From the NCBI GenBank assembly GCA_016776705.1, contig JADHSW010000002.1, forward strand, positions 1 to 35,528: 35,528 bases of DNA, given 5' to 3'. The notes under the pieces were generated by a model that saw only the letters and a program-made list of their open reading frames with translations, did no database searches and was not told where the DNA came from. Of the stretch, positions 27,026-34,328 are shown piece after piece (position 1 is the first letter of the stretch; the number at the start of each line of letters is the position of its first letter). A program made the translations under genes and the position numbers. Source of the DNA: Rhodospirillales bacterium (lineage in GTDB: Bacteria; Pseudomonadota; Alphaproteobacteria; Rhodospirillales; JABHCV01).

Positions 27026-27240
27026 TTATCCTGTCGCGCGGGATAAGGGGTTGGCGAAAGTATAAATAAGCCCTTAAAATATAAGGGCAAACTAATATAA
27101 AGGAGGTAATATTCCGAAATTTGGCCTGTTTATTGGGCCTTTAACGATTATTTTTTTATCTGATTTGTATTGGCGGCATTCTTTGCTCTTGAGTGCCGCC
27201 TGTCCGGACCTTGGTTTACTGGAGCTTTTTAAGCCAAAGG
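27026..27240. other. Hairpin-rich intergenic region, possible structured RNA
   Basis: Four inverted repeats lie in about 215 bp: TTATCC/GGATAA (27026-27046), GCCCTTA/TAAGGGC with a 5-nt loop (27070-27088), GGCGGCATTC/GAGTGCCGCC with one wobble pair (27172-27200), and a weaker TTGGTTTA/TTAAGCCAA pair (about 27210-27236). No known RNA family was recognised. Strand is undetermined: the + strand has a perfect Shine-Dalgarno sequence in the middle, and the minus strand has the matching CCTCC followed by a small hairpin and a U-rich stretch. Confidence 0.45.
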
Positions 27241-27245
27241 TTTAA
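27111..27245 (+). CDS. Possible 44-codon ORF starting at ATT after a strong SD
   Basis: AAAGGAGGT at 27099-27107 is the best ribosome binding site in the window, yet no ATG, GTG or TTG follows at a usable distance. An open frame begins with ATT 4 nt after GGAGG and runs 44 codons to TAA, starting IPKFGLFIGPLTIIFLSDLY. It would encode a partly hydrophobic peptide of no recognised family. ATT starts are rare (infC is the known case), so this is a weak call kept because of the unexplained SD. Confidence 0.15.
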   Translation: MPKFGLFIGPLTIIFLSDLYWRHSLLLSAACPDLGLLELFKPKV

Positions 27246-27309
27246 AGATAAATTGTCAAATTTAAAATGTCCCGCAGGATAAAAATGCTAATCCTCACCA
27301 TATTTACCC

Positions 27310-27546
27310 TCAGGAACAACAACCCTTTGGGGTTTCCTGGATGGGTGGGCAGGGGGTAGAGCCGAAAGAGCAGAAGACACAACAGTCTCCCGGTTTCGGT
27401 TTCAGGAGAGTCTTGCAGTTCTCACACTCATAAAAAAAGATACAGGCATCGATGGGCATGGATTCAGATTTGCTGTGCCCACATTCCGGGCAGCTTAAAA
27501 CCGAATACAGTTCAATATGCTTGGACGGTGTTTCCTGGTTATTCAT
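27310..27546 (-). CDS. GDCCVxC-family small cysteine-rich protein
   Basis: A 78-residue protein with the family pattern LSCPECGHSKSESMPIDAC, FFYECENC, then KPGDCCVFCSFGSTPCPPIQ. I recognise this as the GDCCVxC family, which includes some selenocysteine-containing members; here every position is Cys. Ten or more cysteines suggest zinc or another metal, or thiol chemistry; the function is not known to me. The start MNNQETPSK (complement of 27544-27546) was preferred over a GTG 27 nt upstream. A nested hairpin overlaps its stop codon. It stands alone between the oxidase operon and phaC, facing away from phaC. Confidence 0.82.
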   Translation of the reverse strand: MNNQETPSKHIELYSVLSCPECGHSKSESMPIDACIFFYECENCKTLLKPKPGDCCVFCSFGSTPCPPIQETPKGCCS

Positions 27547-27594
27547 GATGCTGTTCCGGGGGGCCTCAAACACGAGCTAAATAAATAGGCAATC

Positions 27595-27645
27595 GACTAT
27601 ATAGTCAGCTAAGGGTAAGCAACGTATTATATATTTGGAAATATA
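27595..27645. promoter_or_regulatory. Two palindromes in the phaC upstream region
   Basis: GACTATATAGTC (27595-27606) is a perfect 12-bp palindrome, and TATATTTGGAAATATA (27630-27645) is an inverted repeat with a 2-nt centre. Both lie in the 130-bp gap between the divergent GDCC gene and phaC and look like possible operators. No regulator is identified. Confidence 0.4.
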
Positions 27646-27646
27646 C

Positions 27647-27652
27647 TATAAT
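27647..27652 (+). promoter_or_regulatory. Candidate -10 element of phaC
   Basis: TATAAT 25 nt before the phaC ATG, directly after the second palindrome. No good -35 lies 16-18 nt upstream, so an activator-dependent or extended promoter is possible. Weak call. Confidence 0.3.
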
Positions 27653-27676
27653 CTAAATGTTATTGAGACTGTAATT

Positions 27677-29479
27677 ATGAATAAAAAAGTCGAAAAAGGT
27701 CAGGCTGCTGTCGACCCGGAAAAACTCTCCCTGGCCATGCAGGACTTTGCTGAACGGGGTCAGCGTATTGCGCAAGCTTTCATAAAACGACAAGAGTCAC
27801 ATGACGGCTTTCAAATGAGCGATGCGAGCGTCGTCTCGAAGGCCTTTCTGGAACTTGCCCAGCAATTAATGTCCAATCCCGTCAAAATTCTTGAAACCCA
27901 GGCGAAGCTCTGGAACGACTATGCGGAATTATGGCAGGCGACGGCGAAACGCATGGCCGGCGAAGAAGCCGAGGTTGTCGCCAAGCCCGAACAGGGGGAT
28001 CGGCGGTTTCAGGATGAAGCCTGGAACGACCAGGTGGTCTTCGACTTTATCAAGCAATCCTATTTGTTAACATCTGACTGGATGAAACATACAGTCCGCG
28101 ATGTTGAAGGCCTGGATGACAAGACCGCTCAAAAGGTTCAGTTTTATACCCGCCAGTGGGTCGATGCCCTGTCGCCCAGCAATTTTGTTGCGACCAATCC
28201 TGTGGTTTTGCGCGAAACGGCGGAAAGTGGCGGCGAGAACCTGCTCCATGGCATGGAAAACCTGCTCACCGATCTTGAAAAAGGTAAGGGAGAACTGAAA
28301 ATATCGATGACCGACGAGGCGGCATTTACCCTGGGCGAGAATGTCGCGACTTCACCGGGAAAGGTGGTTTTTCAAAACGATTTAATGCAGCTCATCCAGT
28401 ACGAGCCGACGACGAAAACCGTCCGCGATGTCCCCCTTATGATCGTTCCGCCATGGATCAACAAGTTCTATGTCCTTGATCTGCAACCCAATAATTCATT
28501 CATAAAATGGAACGTTGATCAGGGTAACACCGTTTTTGTCATTTCCTGGGTTAATCCGGGTGCCGAGCTATCCCAGAAAGCTTTCGATGATTACATGCTT
28601 GAAGGGCCGATTGAGGCCCTGGGCGCCATCGAAAAGGCGACCGGACAAAAGAAAGTCAACATTGTCGGTTATTGCATTGGCGGCACGCTGACCGCCAGCA
28701 CGCTTGCCTATATGGCGGCCAGGAAGGATAACCGCATTCAGTCGGCGACCTTCCTGACGACCATGGTTGATTTTTCTGACCCCGGTGAACTGGGCGTCTT
28801 CATTGATGAAGAGCAGCTTGACCTGATGGAAGAACACATGCGCGAAAAGGGATATCTTGAAGGCTCCCACATGTCATCGGTGTTCAATATGATGCGCGAC
28901 AATGATTTGATCTGGTCGTTTGTCGTCAATAATTACCTGATGGGCCGCCGCCCATTACCGTTCGATCTACTGTACTGGAATTCGGATTCGACCCGCATGC
29001 CGGTGATGATGCACAGTTTTTATCTGCGCAATATGTATTTGAAGAACAAACTGGTCGAACCCGGCGGAGTTTCTCTGGCCGGTGAGCCTATCGATCTGAC
29101 CAAGATTAAAACGCCAACATATATACTTTCCACTCTTGATGACCATATCGCACCGTGGCAATCGACCTATGCAGCGACGGGATTATATAGCGGGCCAAAA
29201 CGTTTCGTCCTTTCGGCCTCAGGACATATTGCCGGGGTCGTAAACCCACCGGAAAAGGAAAAGTACTGTTACTGGACCAACCCCAAGATACCGAAAGACC
29301 CGAAAAAATGGCAGGAAGACGCCAAACAGCATAAAGGCTCCTGGTGGCCGGATTGGGACAAGTGGTTGAAAAAGCATTCGGGTGGCAAGGATGTAAAAGC
29401 GCGCAAGCCGGGCGATGGCAAACTGAAGCCCATTGAAGATGCGCCGGGTTCTTACGTCAAAGTGCGAATAAGGGAATAG
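27677..29479 (+). CDS. phaC: Class I poly(3-hydroxyalkanoate) synthase PhaC
   Basis: Polymerises 3-hydroxyacyl-CoA into storage polyester on the PHA granule surface. The N-terminal domain (about residues 1-200) is followed by the alpha/beta-hydrolase catalytic domain. The lipase-like box is VGYCIGGTLTA with the active cysteine at about residue 333; the catalytic aspartate is in STLDDHIAPW (about 488) and the histidine in SGHIAGVVNPP (517). NTVFVISWVNPG and WNSDSTRMPVMMHSFYLR are class I signatures. ATG 27677 was chosen over the track TTG, giving 600 aa. No phaA, phaB, phasin or phaR gene is adjacent in the window. Confidence 0.95.
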   Translation: MNKKVEKGQAAVDPEKLSLAMQDFAERGQRIAQAFIKRQESHDGFQMSDASVVSKAFLELAQQLMSNPVKILETQAKLWNDYAELWQATAKRMAGEEAEVVAKPEQGDRRFQDEAWNDQVVFDFIKQSYLLTSDWMKHTVRDVEGLDDKTAQKVQFYTRQWVDALSPSNFVATNPVVLRETAESGGENLLHGMENLLTDLEKGKGELKISMTDEAAFTLGENVATSPGKVVFQNDLMQLIQYEPTTKTVRDVPLMIVPPWINKFYVLDLQPNNSFIKWNVDQGNTVFVISWVNPGAELSQKAFDDYMLEGPIEALGAIEKATGQKKVNIVGYCIGGTLTASTLAYMAARKDNRIQSATFLTTMVDFSDPGELGVFIDEEQLDLMEEHMREKGYLEGSHMSSVFNMMRDNDLIWSFVVNNYLMGRRPLPFDLLYWNSDSTRMPVMMHSFYLRNMYLKNKLVEPGGVSLAGEPIDLTKIKTPTYILSTLDDHIAPWQSTYAATGLYSGPKRFVLSASGHIAGVVNPPEKEKYCYWTNPKIPKDPKKWQEDAKQHKGSWWPDWDKWLKKHSGGKDVKARKPGDGKLKPIEDAPGSYVKVRIRE

Positions 29480-29523
29480 AGAAGCTCCCTCACAGGACAA
29501 ATAAAAAGTGCCTTCTTTTCCAA

Positions 29524-29547
29524 TTATTTGCCCGAAATGGCAAATAA
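29524..29547. promoter_or_regulatory. Perfect 9-bp inverted repeat abutting the next start codon
   Basis: TTATTTGCC, a 6-nt centre cgaaat, and GGCAAATAA end exactly at the base before ATG 29548. As DNA it is a 24-bp dyad suited to an operator; as RNA it would form a hairpin over the translation initiation site. No U-tract follows, so it is not a usual terminator for phaC. Confidence 0.6.
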
Positions 29548-31314
29548 ATGCATAGTGTCGAAATGAAAAATGCGGAAGCTCAGACGACACCTATTAATGA
29601 TGATGACGAGCGCATTTCCGGGCATCTGGAACTGCTGTCCGCCATGGGCCAGGATTTTGCCACCTCGTTGGATATTGACGAGACCCTGCGTCATGGCCTG
29701 AAGCGCATCACCGATTATGTCGGCGCCGAGGGCGGTGCGTTGTTCCTGCTCGATGACAGGGGCGAAAAGCTGACCTGCAAAACATCCAACGGGCCGATCA
29801 ATCTGGATGGCCTGACCATGAGCAGCGCAGAAGGTATTGTCGGGCGTTGCGTCCAAATGGATGTAGGGGAAATCGTTCGCGACGTCTCTAACGATCCTAA
29901 TTTCCATACTGCGGTCGACGACAAGACCGGGTTCACCACCCGGTCCATTTTGTGCGCGCCGATGAGCGTCAAGGGTGAGCGAATTGGTGCTATTGAACTG
30001 GTTAATAAAAACAGCAAAGACGGCTTGTTTGACGATCATGATCTTCACCTGTTGCGCTCGCTAAGTTCATCGGCGGCGTTATCGATCAAGAATGCCCGTA
30101 TGGCGGAGGCCCTCGTCGAGCAGGAAAGGGTTCGCCGCGAACTTGAACTGGCGGCAGAAATCCAGCGCAGTCTGTTGCCTGACGAAGGCGACGACACTTC
30201 ACCTGTTCACGGCGTCAATTGCCCGGCACGCACGGTGTCGGGGGATTTTTACGATTTTTTCCCCCTTGCTGACGGGCGTATTTGTTTCAATCTGGGCGAT
30301 GTGTCGGGTAAGGGAATGAATGCGGCTTTACTGATGGCCAAGACCGCCAGCCTGTTTCGTTGTCTCGGCAAGACCATTCACCAACCTGGCCGCCTGCTTT
30401 CCATGATTAATGATGAAATATGCGAGACAGTGACACGTGGCATGTTTGTCACCATGGCGGGTGGCATTTATGATCCGAAAACGGGCATCGTCAAAATGGC
30501 CAACGCAGGGCACGAGCCCGCCCTTATCTATTCAGGCGGGGGCACATTTGAAGCCATACAGGCGGAAGCCCCACCGCTTGGCATTTCACCCCTGATATCC
30601 GGTGATGGTGGCATTCCGGAAGTGGAATTCCGTCTTGATGGGGGAACGCTTTACATCTTCACCGACGGGGTGACCGAAGGTTATCTTGAAGACGGCAGTG
30701 AACTTGAAGCCGATGGCTTGAAGAAAATTCTCATCGATACAGCGGGAGAACCTGCGGCGACTCGCCTCAAGACAGTTATCGACTGCATCAATAGGGAAAA
30801 TGTTGCCCTGCGCGACGATCTGACGCTGCTGGCCATTGATGATGGACTGAATAAAATAGCAAGGGACGAAAGGGCGTCCTCTGACGAGGGTATTCAAAGC
30901 ACAGCTGAAACCGTTTTCCACCTTAATTTCCCGTCGCAACCGGATCGTTTGAAACTTGTCCGAAGCGCCGTCTTTGACACCGTGATGTTGTGCGGTTGTT
31001 CGGAAAGCGTTGGGCGCGATATTGTTATAGCAGTTGATGAGGCCTGTCAGAACGTTATACGCCATGCCTACAAGGGTGCGAGGGATGGTCAGGTTATTCT
31101 GGATATCGCCCGCGCTGGTGACAATATTGTTCTATCCCTTCGGGATTTTGCCGAACCCGTCGATGTCTCCAAGATCAAACCTCGTGATCTGGATGATCTT
31201 CGCCCAGGTGGCCTGGGGACCCACTTTATTCGGGAAGTGATGGATGATGTTGATTACCTGCCGCCACCAGATGGCGAAGGTAATTTGTTAAGAATGGTAA
31301 AAAGAATCGAATGA
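29548..31314 (+). CDS. GAF - PP2C (SpoIIE) phosphatase - HATPase_c_2 switch protein
   Basis: A 588-residue partner-switching regulator. The N-terminal GAF domain (about residues 35-190) is the sensor. The central SpoIIE/RsbU-type serine phosphatase (about 225-430) keeps its metal motifs: TVSGDFYDFFPL, NLGDVSGKGMNAALLMA, IFTDGVTEGY and LRDDLTLLAID. The C-terminal RsbW/SpoIIAB-type kinase domain (about 455-588) shows an intact N-box DEACQNVIRHAY and G2 box GGLGTHFIREVMD; the G1 box reads RDFAEPVD, lacking the usual glycine. The fusion could thus both dephosphorylate and phosphorylate a STAS protein. Such a STAS protein is encoded 17 nt downstream, followed by Mla transporter genes. ATG 29548 is used; ATG 29563 is a possible alternative start. 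Confidence 0.9.
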   Translation: MHSVEMKNAEAQTTPINDDDERISGHLELLSAMGQDFATSLDIDETLRHGLKRITDYVGAEGGALFLLDDRGEKLTCKTSNGPINLDGLTMSSAEGIVGRCVQMDVGEIVRDVSNDPNFHTAVDDKTGFTTRSILCAPMSVKGERIGAIELVNKNSKDGLFDDHDLHLLRSLSSSAALSIKNARMAEALVEQERVRRELELAAEIQRSLLPDEGDDTSPVHGVNCPARTVSGDFYDFFPLADGRICFNLGDVSGKGMNAALLMAKTASLFRCLGKTIHQPGRLLSMINDEICETVTRGMFVTMAGGIYDPKTGIVKMANAGHEPALIYSGGGTFEAIQAEAPPLGISPLISGDGGIPEVEFRLDGGTLYIFTDGVTEGYLEDGSELEADGLKKILIDTAGEPAATRLKTVIDCINRENVALRDDLTLLAIDDGLNKIARDERASSDEGIQSTAETVFHLNFPSQPDRLKLVRSAVFDTVMLCGCSESVGRDIVIAVDEACQNVIRHAYKGARDGQVILDIARAGDNIVLSLRDFAEPVDVSKIKPRDLDDLRPGGLGTHFIREVMDDVDYLPPPDGEGNLLRMVKRIE

Positions 31315-31331
31315 ACTAATGAGTAGCCAAA

Positions 31332-31667
31332 ATGGAACATGAAATATCGGAACGTGATGGCGCCCTTATCGTCGGTTTTTCCGGCGATGTGGATTTACAG
31401 TCCTCACCAGAGGCCAGAAAAATCCTGCTTCAATGCGTGGCGCGAAAGATGCCGGTTTTGGTCGACCTTTCGGCTGTCAACTATATTGACAGTTCGGGGA
31501 TTGCCTCTTTGGTGGAAGCCCTGCAAACGGCGCGCAAGGGCGGTGGAAGCCTGATGTTGGTTTCTGTTAGTGAGGCGGCGCTCAGGGTGCTTGAACTGGC
31601 CCGGCTGGACAAGGTCTTCACAATTTCCGGCAGCATCGAAGAAGGGCTTGAAAAGGCAACGTCGTAA
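31332..31667 (+). CDS. STAS-domain protein, anti-sigma-antagonist-like / MlaB-position
   Basis: A 111-residue single STAS domain. The fold signature includes ALIVGFSGDVDLQSSPEARK, LVDLSAVNYIDSSGIASLVE and a C-terminal helix with VLELARLDKVFTI. The phosphorylatable motif DSSG (residues 53-56) is intact, as in SpoIIAA and RsbV. In E. coli the Mla transporter has a STAS subunit, MlaB, which binds the MlaF ATPase; this gene lies 2 nt before mlaE, so it may play that role. The adjacent phosphatase/kinase protein makes control by serine phosphorylation likely. It could instead act on a sigma-factor pathway encoded elsewhere. Confidence 0.9.
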   Translation: MEHEISERDGALIVGFSGDVDLQSSPEARKILLQCVARKMPVLVDLSAVNYIDSSGIASLVEALQTARKGGGSLMLVSVSEAALRVLELARLDKVFTISGSIEEGLEKATS

Positions 31668-31669
31668 CA

Positions 31670-32479
31670 ATGAAAAACGTCGGGAATGGAATAACGGATT
31701 ACACCGAAAAAATCGGACGCCAGACAATTGCCGGCGTCGAGGAAATCGGCAATGGCGGCTTTTTACTGCTTGAAAGCTTCTACTGGTTGTTTGTTGGCCC
31801 CAAATTAAAACAGCCCGTGCGTTTTGGCGCGGTGATCGCTCAGATGATGGAAATTGGCATCAACGCCATTCCCCTGATCGCCATGATGGCGGGAACAATC
31901 GGCGCCATGATGGCCATGCAAAGCATCTATATGCTGCGGATTTTCGGTGCCGAGTCCCAGGTAACCTACGGTGTCGCCTTTTCTGTCGTGCGTGAATTTG
32001 CCCCCTTGATCACCGGCATTCTTGTTGCCGGCAGGTCGGGTTCCGCCCTGGCAGCCCGATTGGGAACCATGAAAATTTCCCAGGAAATTGACGCCCTGAA
32101 GGTAATGGGAATTAACCCCGTGCGCTATCTTGTCGTGCCAGCCCTGCTGGGGATGGTGGTCATGGTGCCTGCCCTTACCATCTTCAATATGATGGTCGGT
32201 ATGTTATGCGCCGGACTGTACATCAATGCGGACTTGGGAATTTCACTGGCGGCATATAGCGAACAGGTGATCGACATTCTTTCCGTTGGCGATGTAATCC
32301 ACGGCGTTGGGAAAAGCGTGCTGTTCGCTGTTCTTATCGCTCTTATCGGCGTCATTAATGGAGCGTCGGTGACCGGCGGTGCGGAAGGTGTTGGCAAAGT
32401 GACGACGCGGGCCGTCGTTCAGGCGATTTCGGCAATTATCGTTACCGACATGTTGTTTGCATTCATGGCGACGAGGTAA
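31670..32479 (+). CDS. mlaE: Mla-type lipid ABC transporter permease MlaE
   Basis: Inner-membrane permease of the MCE-type lipid transporter, about 269 aa with five or six membrane helices. Family text is visible: FGAVIAQMMEIGINAIPLIA, the EFAPLITGILVAGRSGSALAARLGTMKISQEIDALKVMGI coupling region (in part EIDALKVMGINPVRYLVVP), and TGGAEGVGKVTTRAVV near the C-terminus. The N-terminal amphipathic segment (GNGGFLLLESFYWLF) is normal. It is translationally coupled to the STAS gene (2-nt gap) and to mlaF (3-nt gap). Known systems move phospholipids between inner and outer membrane; the direction cannot be told here. Confidence 0.94.
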   Translation: MKNVGNGITDYTEKIGRQTIAGVEEIGNGGFLLLESFYWLFVGPKLKQPVRFGAVIAQMMEIGINAIPLIAMMAGTIGAMMAMQSIYMLRIFGAESQVTYGVAFSVVREFAPLITGILVAGRSGSALAARLGTMKISQEIDALKVMGINPVRYLVVPALLGMVVMVPALTIFNMMVGMLCAGLYINADLGISLAAYSEQVIDILSVGDVIHGVGKSVLFAVLIALIGVINGASVTGGAEGVGKVTTRAVVQAISAIIVTDMLFAFMATR

Positions 32480-32482
32480 GCC

Positions 32483-33307
32483 ATGAACGGGGAACCAAAA
32501 ACAGTTATCGAAGTTGAAGACCTGGTCACCCATTACGGGGGCAGGAAAATTCTCGACGGTGTTTCGATGAATGTCACCGAGGGTGAGATCATGGTCATCA
32601 TGGGCGGCAGTGGCTCGGGCAAGAGTACCTTGCTGCGTTACATGATGGCGCTGGAACGTCAGACATCCGGAACCATCAAATTGCTGGATCAGGATATCGG
32701 CAAGCTAAATCAGCAGGAAATGTTTGGTCTTCGCAAGAAGATTGGCGTCGCCTTTCAGGGTGGCGCCTTGTTCAGTTCCATGACAGTGGGCGAGAATATC
32801 ATGCTGCCGCTGTACGAGCATGCCCATCTGGACATGATGACCATGGAAATCATGGCGCGCATGAAACTTGAAGTCGTCGATCTGGCTGGTTTTGAGGATT
32901 TGATGCCGGCCGAACTTTCCGGCGGCATGATCAAGCGCGCAGCTTTCGCTCGCGCCGTGATCATGGACCCAAAGCTGCTGTTTTGCGATGAACCGTCTGC
33001 GGGACTGGACCCGGTTGTTGCATCCGCCCTTGATGATTTGATCCTCAAGCTTCGTGATGCCCTGCAAATGACGGTGGTTGTCGTGACTCACGAACTGGAT
33101 AGCGTTTTCAAGATCGCGGACCGGGTGACCGTTCTTGATCGCGGGCATATTCTTTTTATTGGTACGGTGGAGGAACTGCGCAACAACAAAAGCGAGCGCA
33201 TTCAGAACCTTCTCAATCGCCGACCCGAAGATGAAACAATAGACCCGGATGAGTACCTGCGTCGTCTCACCGGAGAAGAAGAAACAGGGGGAGACGCGAC
33301 CTTATGA
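32483..33307 (+). CDS. mlaF: Mla-type lipid ABC transporter ATPase MlaF
   Basis: ABC ATPase of 274 aa. Walker A is IMGGSGSGKSTLLR, the Q-loop FQGGALFSSMTVGEN, the signature LSGGMIKRAAFARA and Walker B LLFCDEPSAGLDP, followed by the H-loop VVVTHELDSVF; all are intact. The C-terminal tail (about 25 residues, rich in Arg, Glu and Asp) extends beyond the core. In E. coli this region of MlaF contacts MlaB, so it is a plausible site for the upstream STAS protein. GAGG lies before the ATG, and the stop overlaps mlaD by ATGA. Confidence 0.94.
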   Translation: MNGEPKTVIEVEDLVTHYGGRKILDGVSMNVTEGEIMVIMGGSGSGKSTLLRYMMALERQTSGTIKLLDQDIGKLNQQEMFGLRKKIGVAFQGGALFSSMTVGENIMLPLYEHAHLDMMTMEIMARMKLEVVDLAGFEDLMPAELSGGMIKRAAFARAVIMDPKLLFCDEPSAGLDPVVASALDDLILKLRDALQMTVVVVTHELDSVFKIADRVTVLDRGHILFIGTVEELRNNKSERIQNLLNRRPEDETIDPDEYLRRLTGEEETGGDATL

Positions 33308-34302
33308 GAAACAACAAACTGAATTACATCATCGTCGGTACTTTTGTTCTGGCGATGCTGTTTGGCCTGATATTTTCGATCGCCATGTTAACCGGGCGGA
33401 CCGGGGCGGTGGACAACTATTACGCAGTCTATCGCAATGTCACCGGCGTTAAATTCGGAACCCAGGTTCTTTACGAAGGTTTCCCTATTGGTCAGGTCGA
33501 TAAAGTGACGCCGGTTTCCGATGGCGCAGCGATGAGCTTCCGTGTTGATTTTTCTGTCATCAAGGACTGGAGTATCCCCCAGGACAGCGTCGCCAAGATT
33601 GCGGCCCCTGGGCTTTTATCGGCAATTACCCTCAGCCTTAGCGCCGGATATAGCGAAAAGCCGCTGCATCCTGGAAGCCAGGTTATTGGACAGGAAGCCG
33701 CAAATGTTTTTGCCGTGGTTTCATCTGTTGCTGACCAGATCAGCCTGCTCGCCGAAAAAGACCTCAGGCCCTTGCTAAATAATATCACGCCGCTTCTGGA
33801 ATCGATTACCAACACTTCTGATAAATTTGGCAAGATTATTGAAGGCGACGCCAGTATTCTGGTTTCAGATCTGGTTACCCTGACCGGTGATTTAAGGGAC
33901 CGTGTACCCAGGATCGCCGATGATATTGAACAAATTACGTCTCGAATTAATCAAAGCTCCAAGGAGTTAAGCACACTGCTGACCGAAGAAAATCGCAAGC
34001 AGATTGAAAGCCTGATCGGAAATATGGATACGGCGGCCGGTAACTTTACCGAGCTTTCGGGAAATCTTGACGGTCTGATCAAGGATTTGAATGGTGTTGT
34101 CACTGACAACAAGGGAAACATTGAAAAGTCCGTTGTTGACGTGCGTTATGTCACAGATTCAATGGCGCGCCACATCGATGCGTTGAACCAGAACATGGAA
34201 GCGACATCGCGAAACATGTACGAATTCTCGCGCCAAATCAGACAGAACCCGGGATTGCTGCTGGGTGGCACACCGCCACGTGATGAAGCCAAAACCCAAT
34301 AA
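33304..34302 (+). CDS. mlaD: MCE-domain lipid-binding protein MlaD
   Basis: Substrate-binding component of the MCE transporter, 332 aa. One N-terminal TM anchor (YIIVGTFVLAMLFGLIFSI, about residues 8-28) is followed by a single MCE domain (about 35-115) with VTGVKFGTQVLYEGFPIGQV and a hydrophobic GLLSAITLSL segment. A long helical region (about 130-310) with heptad-like patterns (NMDTAAGNFTELSGNLDGLI) follows, much longer than in E. coli MlaD (183 aa) and more like MCE proteins that build a periplasmic needle or bridge. No MlaC gene is present; the lipoprotein gene downstream may take over the bridging role. It overlaps mlaF by 4 nt. Confidence 0.93.
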   Translation: MRNNKLNYIIVGTFVLAMLFGLIFSIAMLTGRTGAVDNYYAVYRNVTGVKFGTQVLYEGFPIGQVDKVTPVSDGAAMSFRVDFSVIKDWSIPQDSVAKIAAPGLLSAITLSLSAGYSEKPLHPGSQVIGQEAANVFAVVSSVADQISLLAEKDLRPLLNNITPLLESITNTSDKFGKIIEGDASILVSDLVTLTGDLRDRVPRIADDIEQITSRINQSSKELSTLLTEENRKQIESLIGNMDTAAGNFTELSGNLDGLIKDLNGVVTDNKGNIEKSVVDVRYVTDSMARHIDALNQNMEATSRNMYEFSRQIRQNPGLLLGGTPPRDEAKTQ

Positions 34303-34328
34303 CAAAACCCGATTTAAAGGTGGGATTG

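Noticed and set aside
27300-27345. Nested hairpin at the end of the GDCC gene as a terminator
   Set aside because: The stem overlaps the coding end and no U-tract follows on the minus strand.
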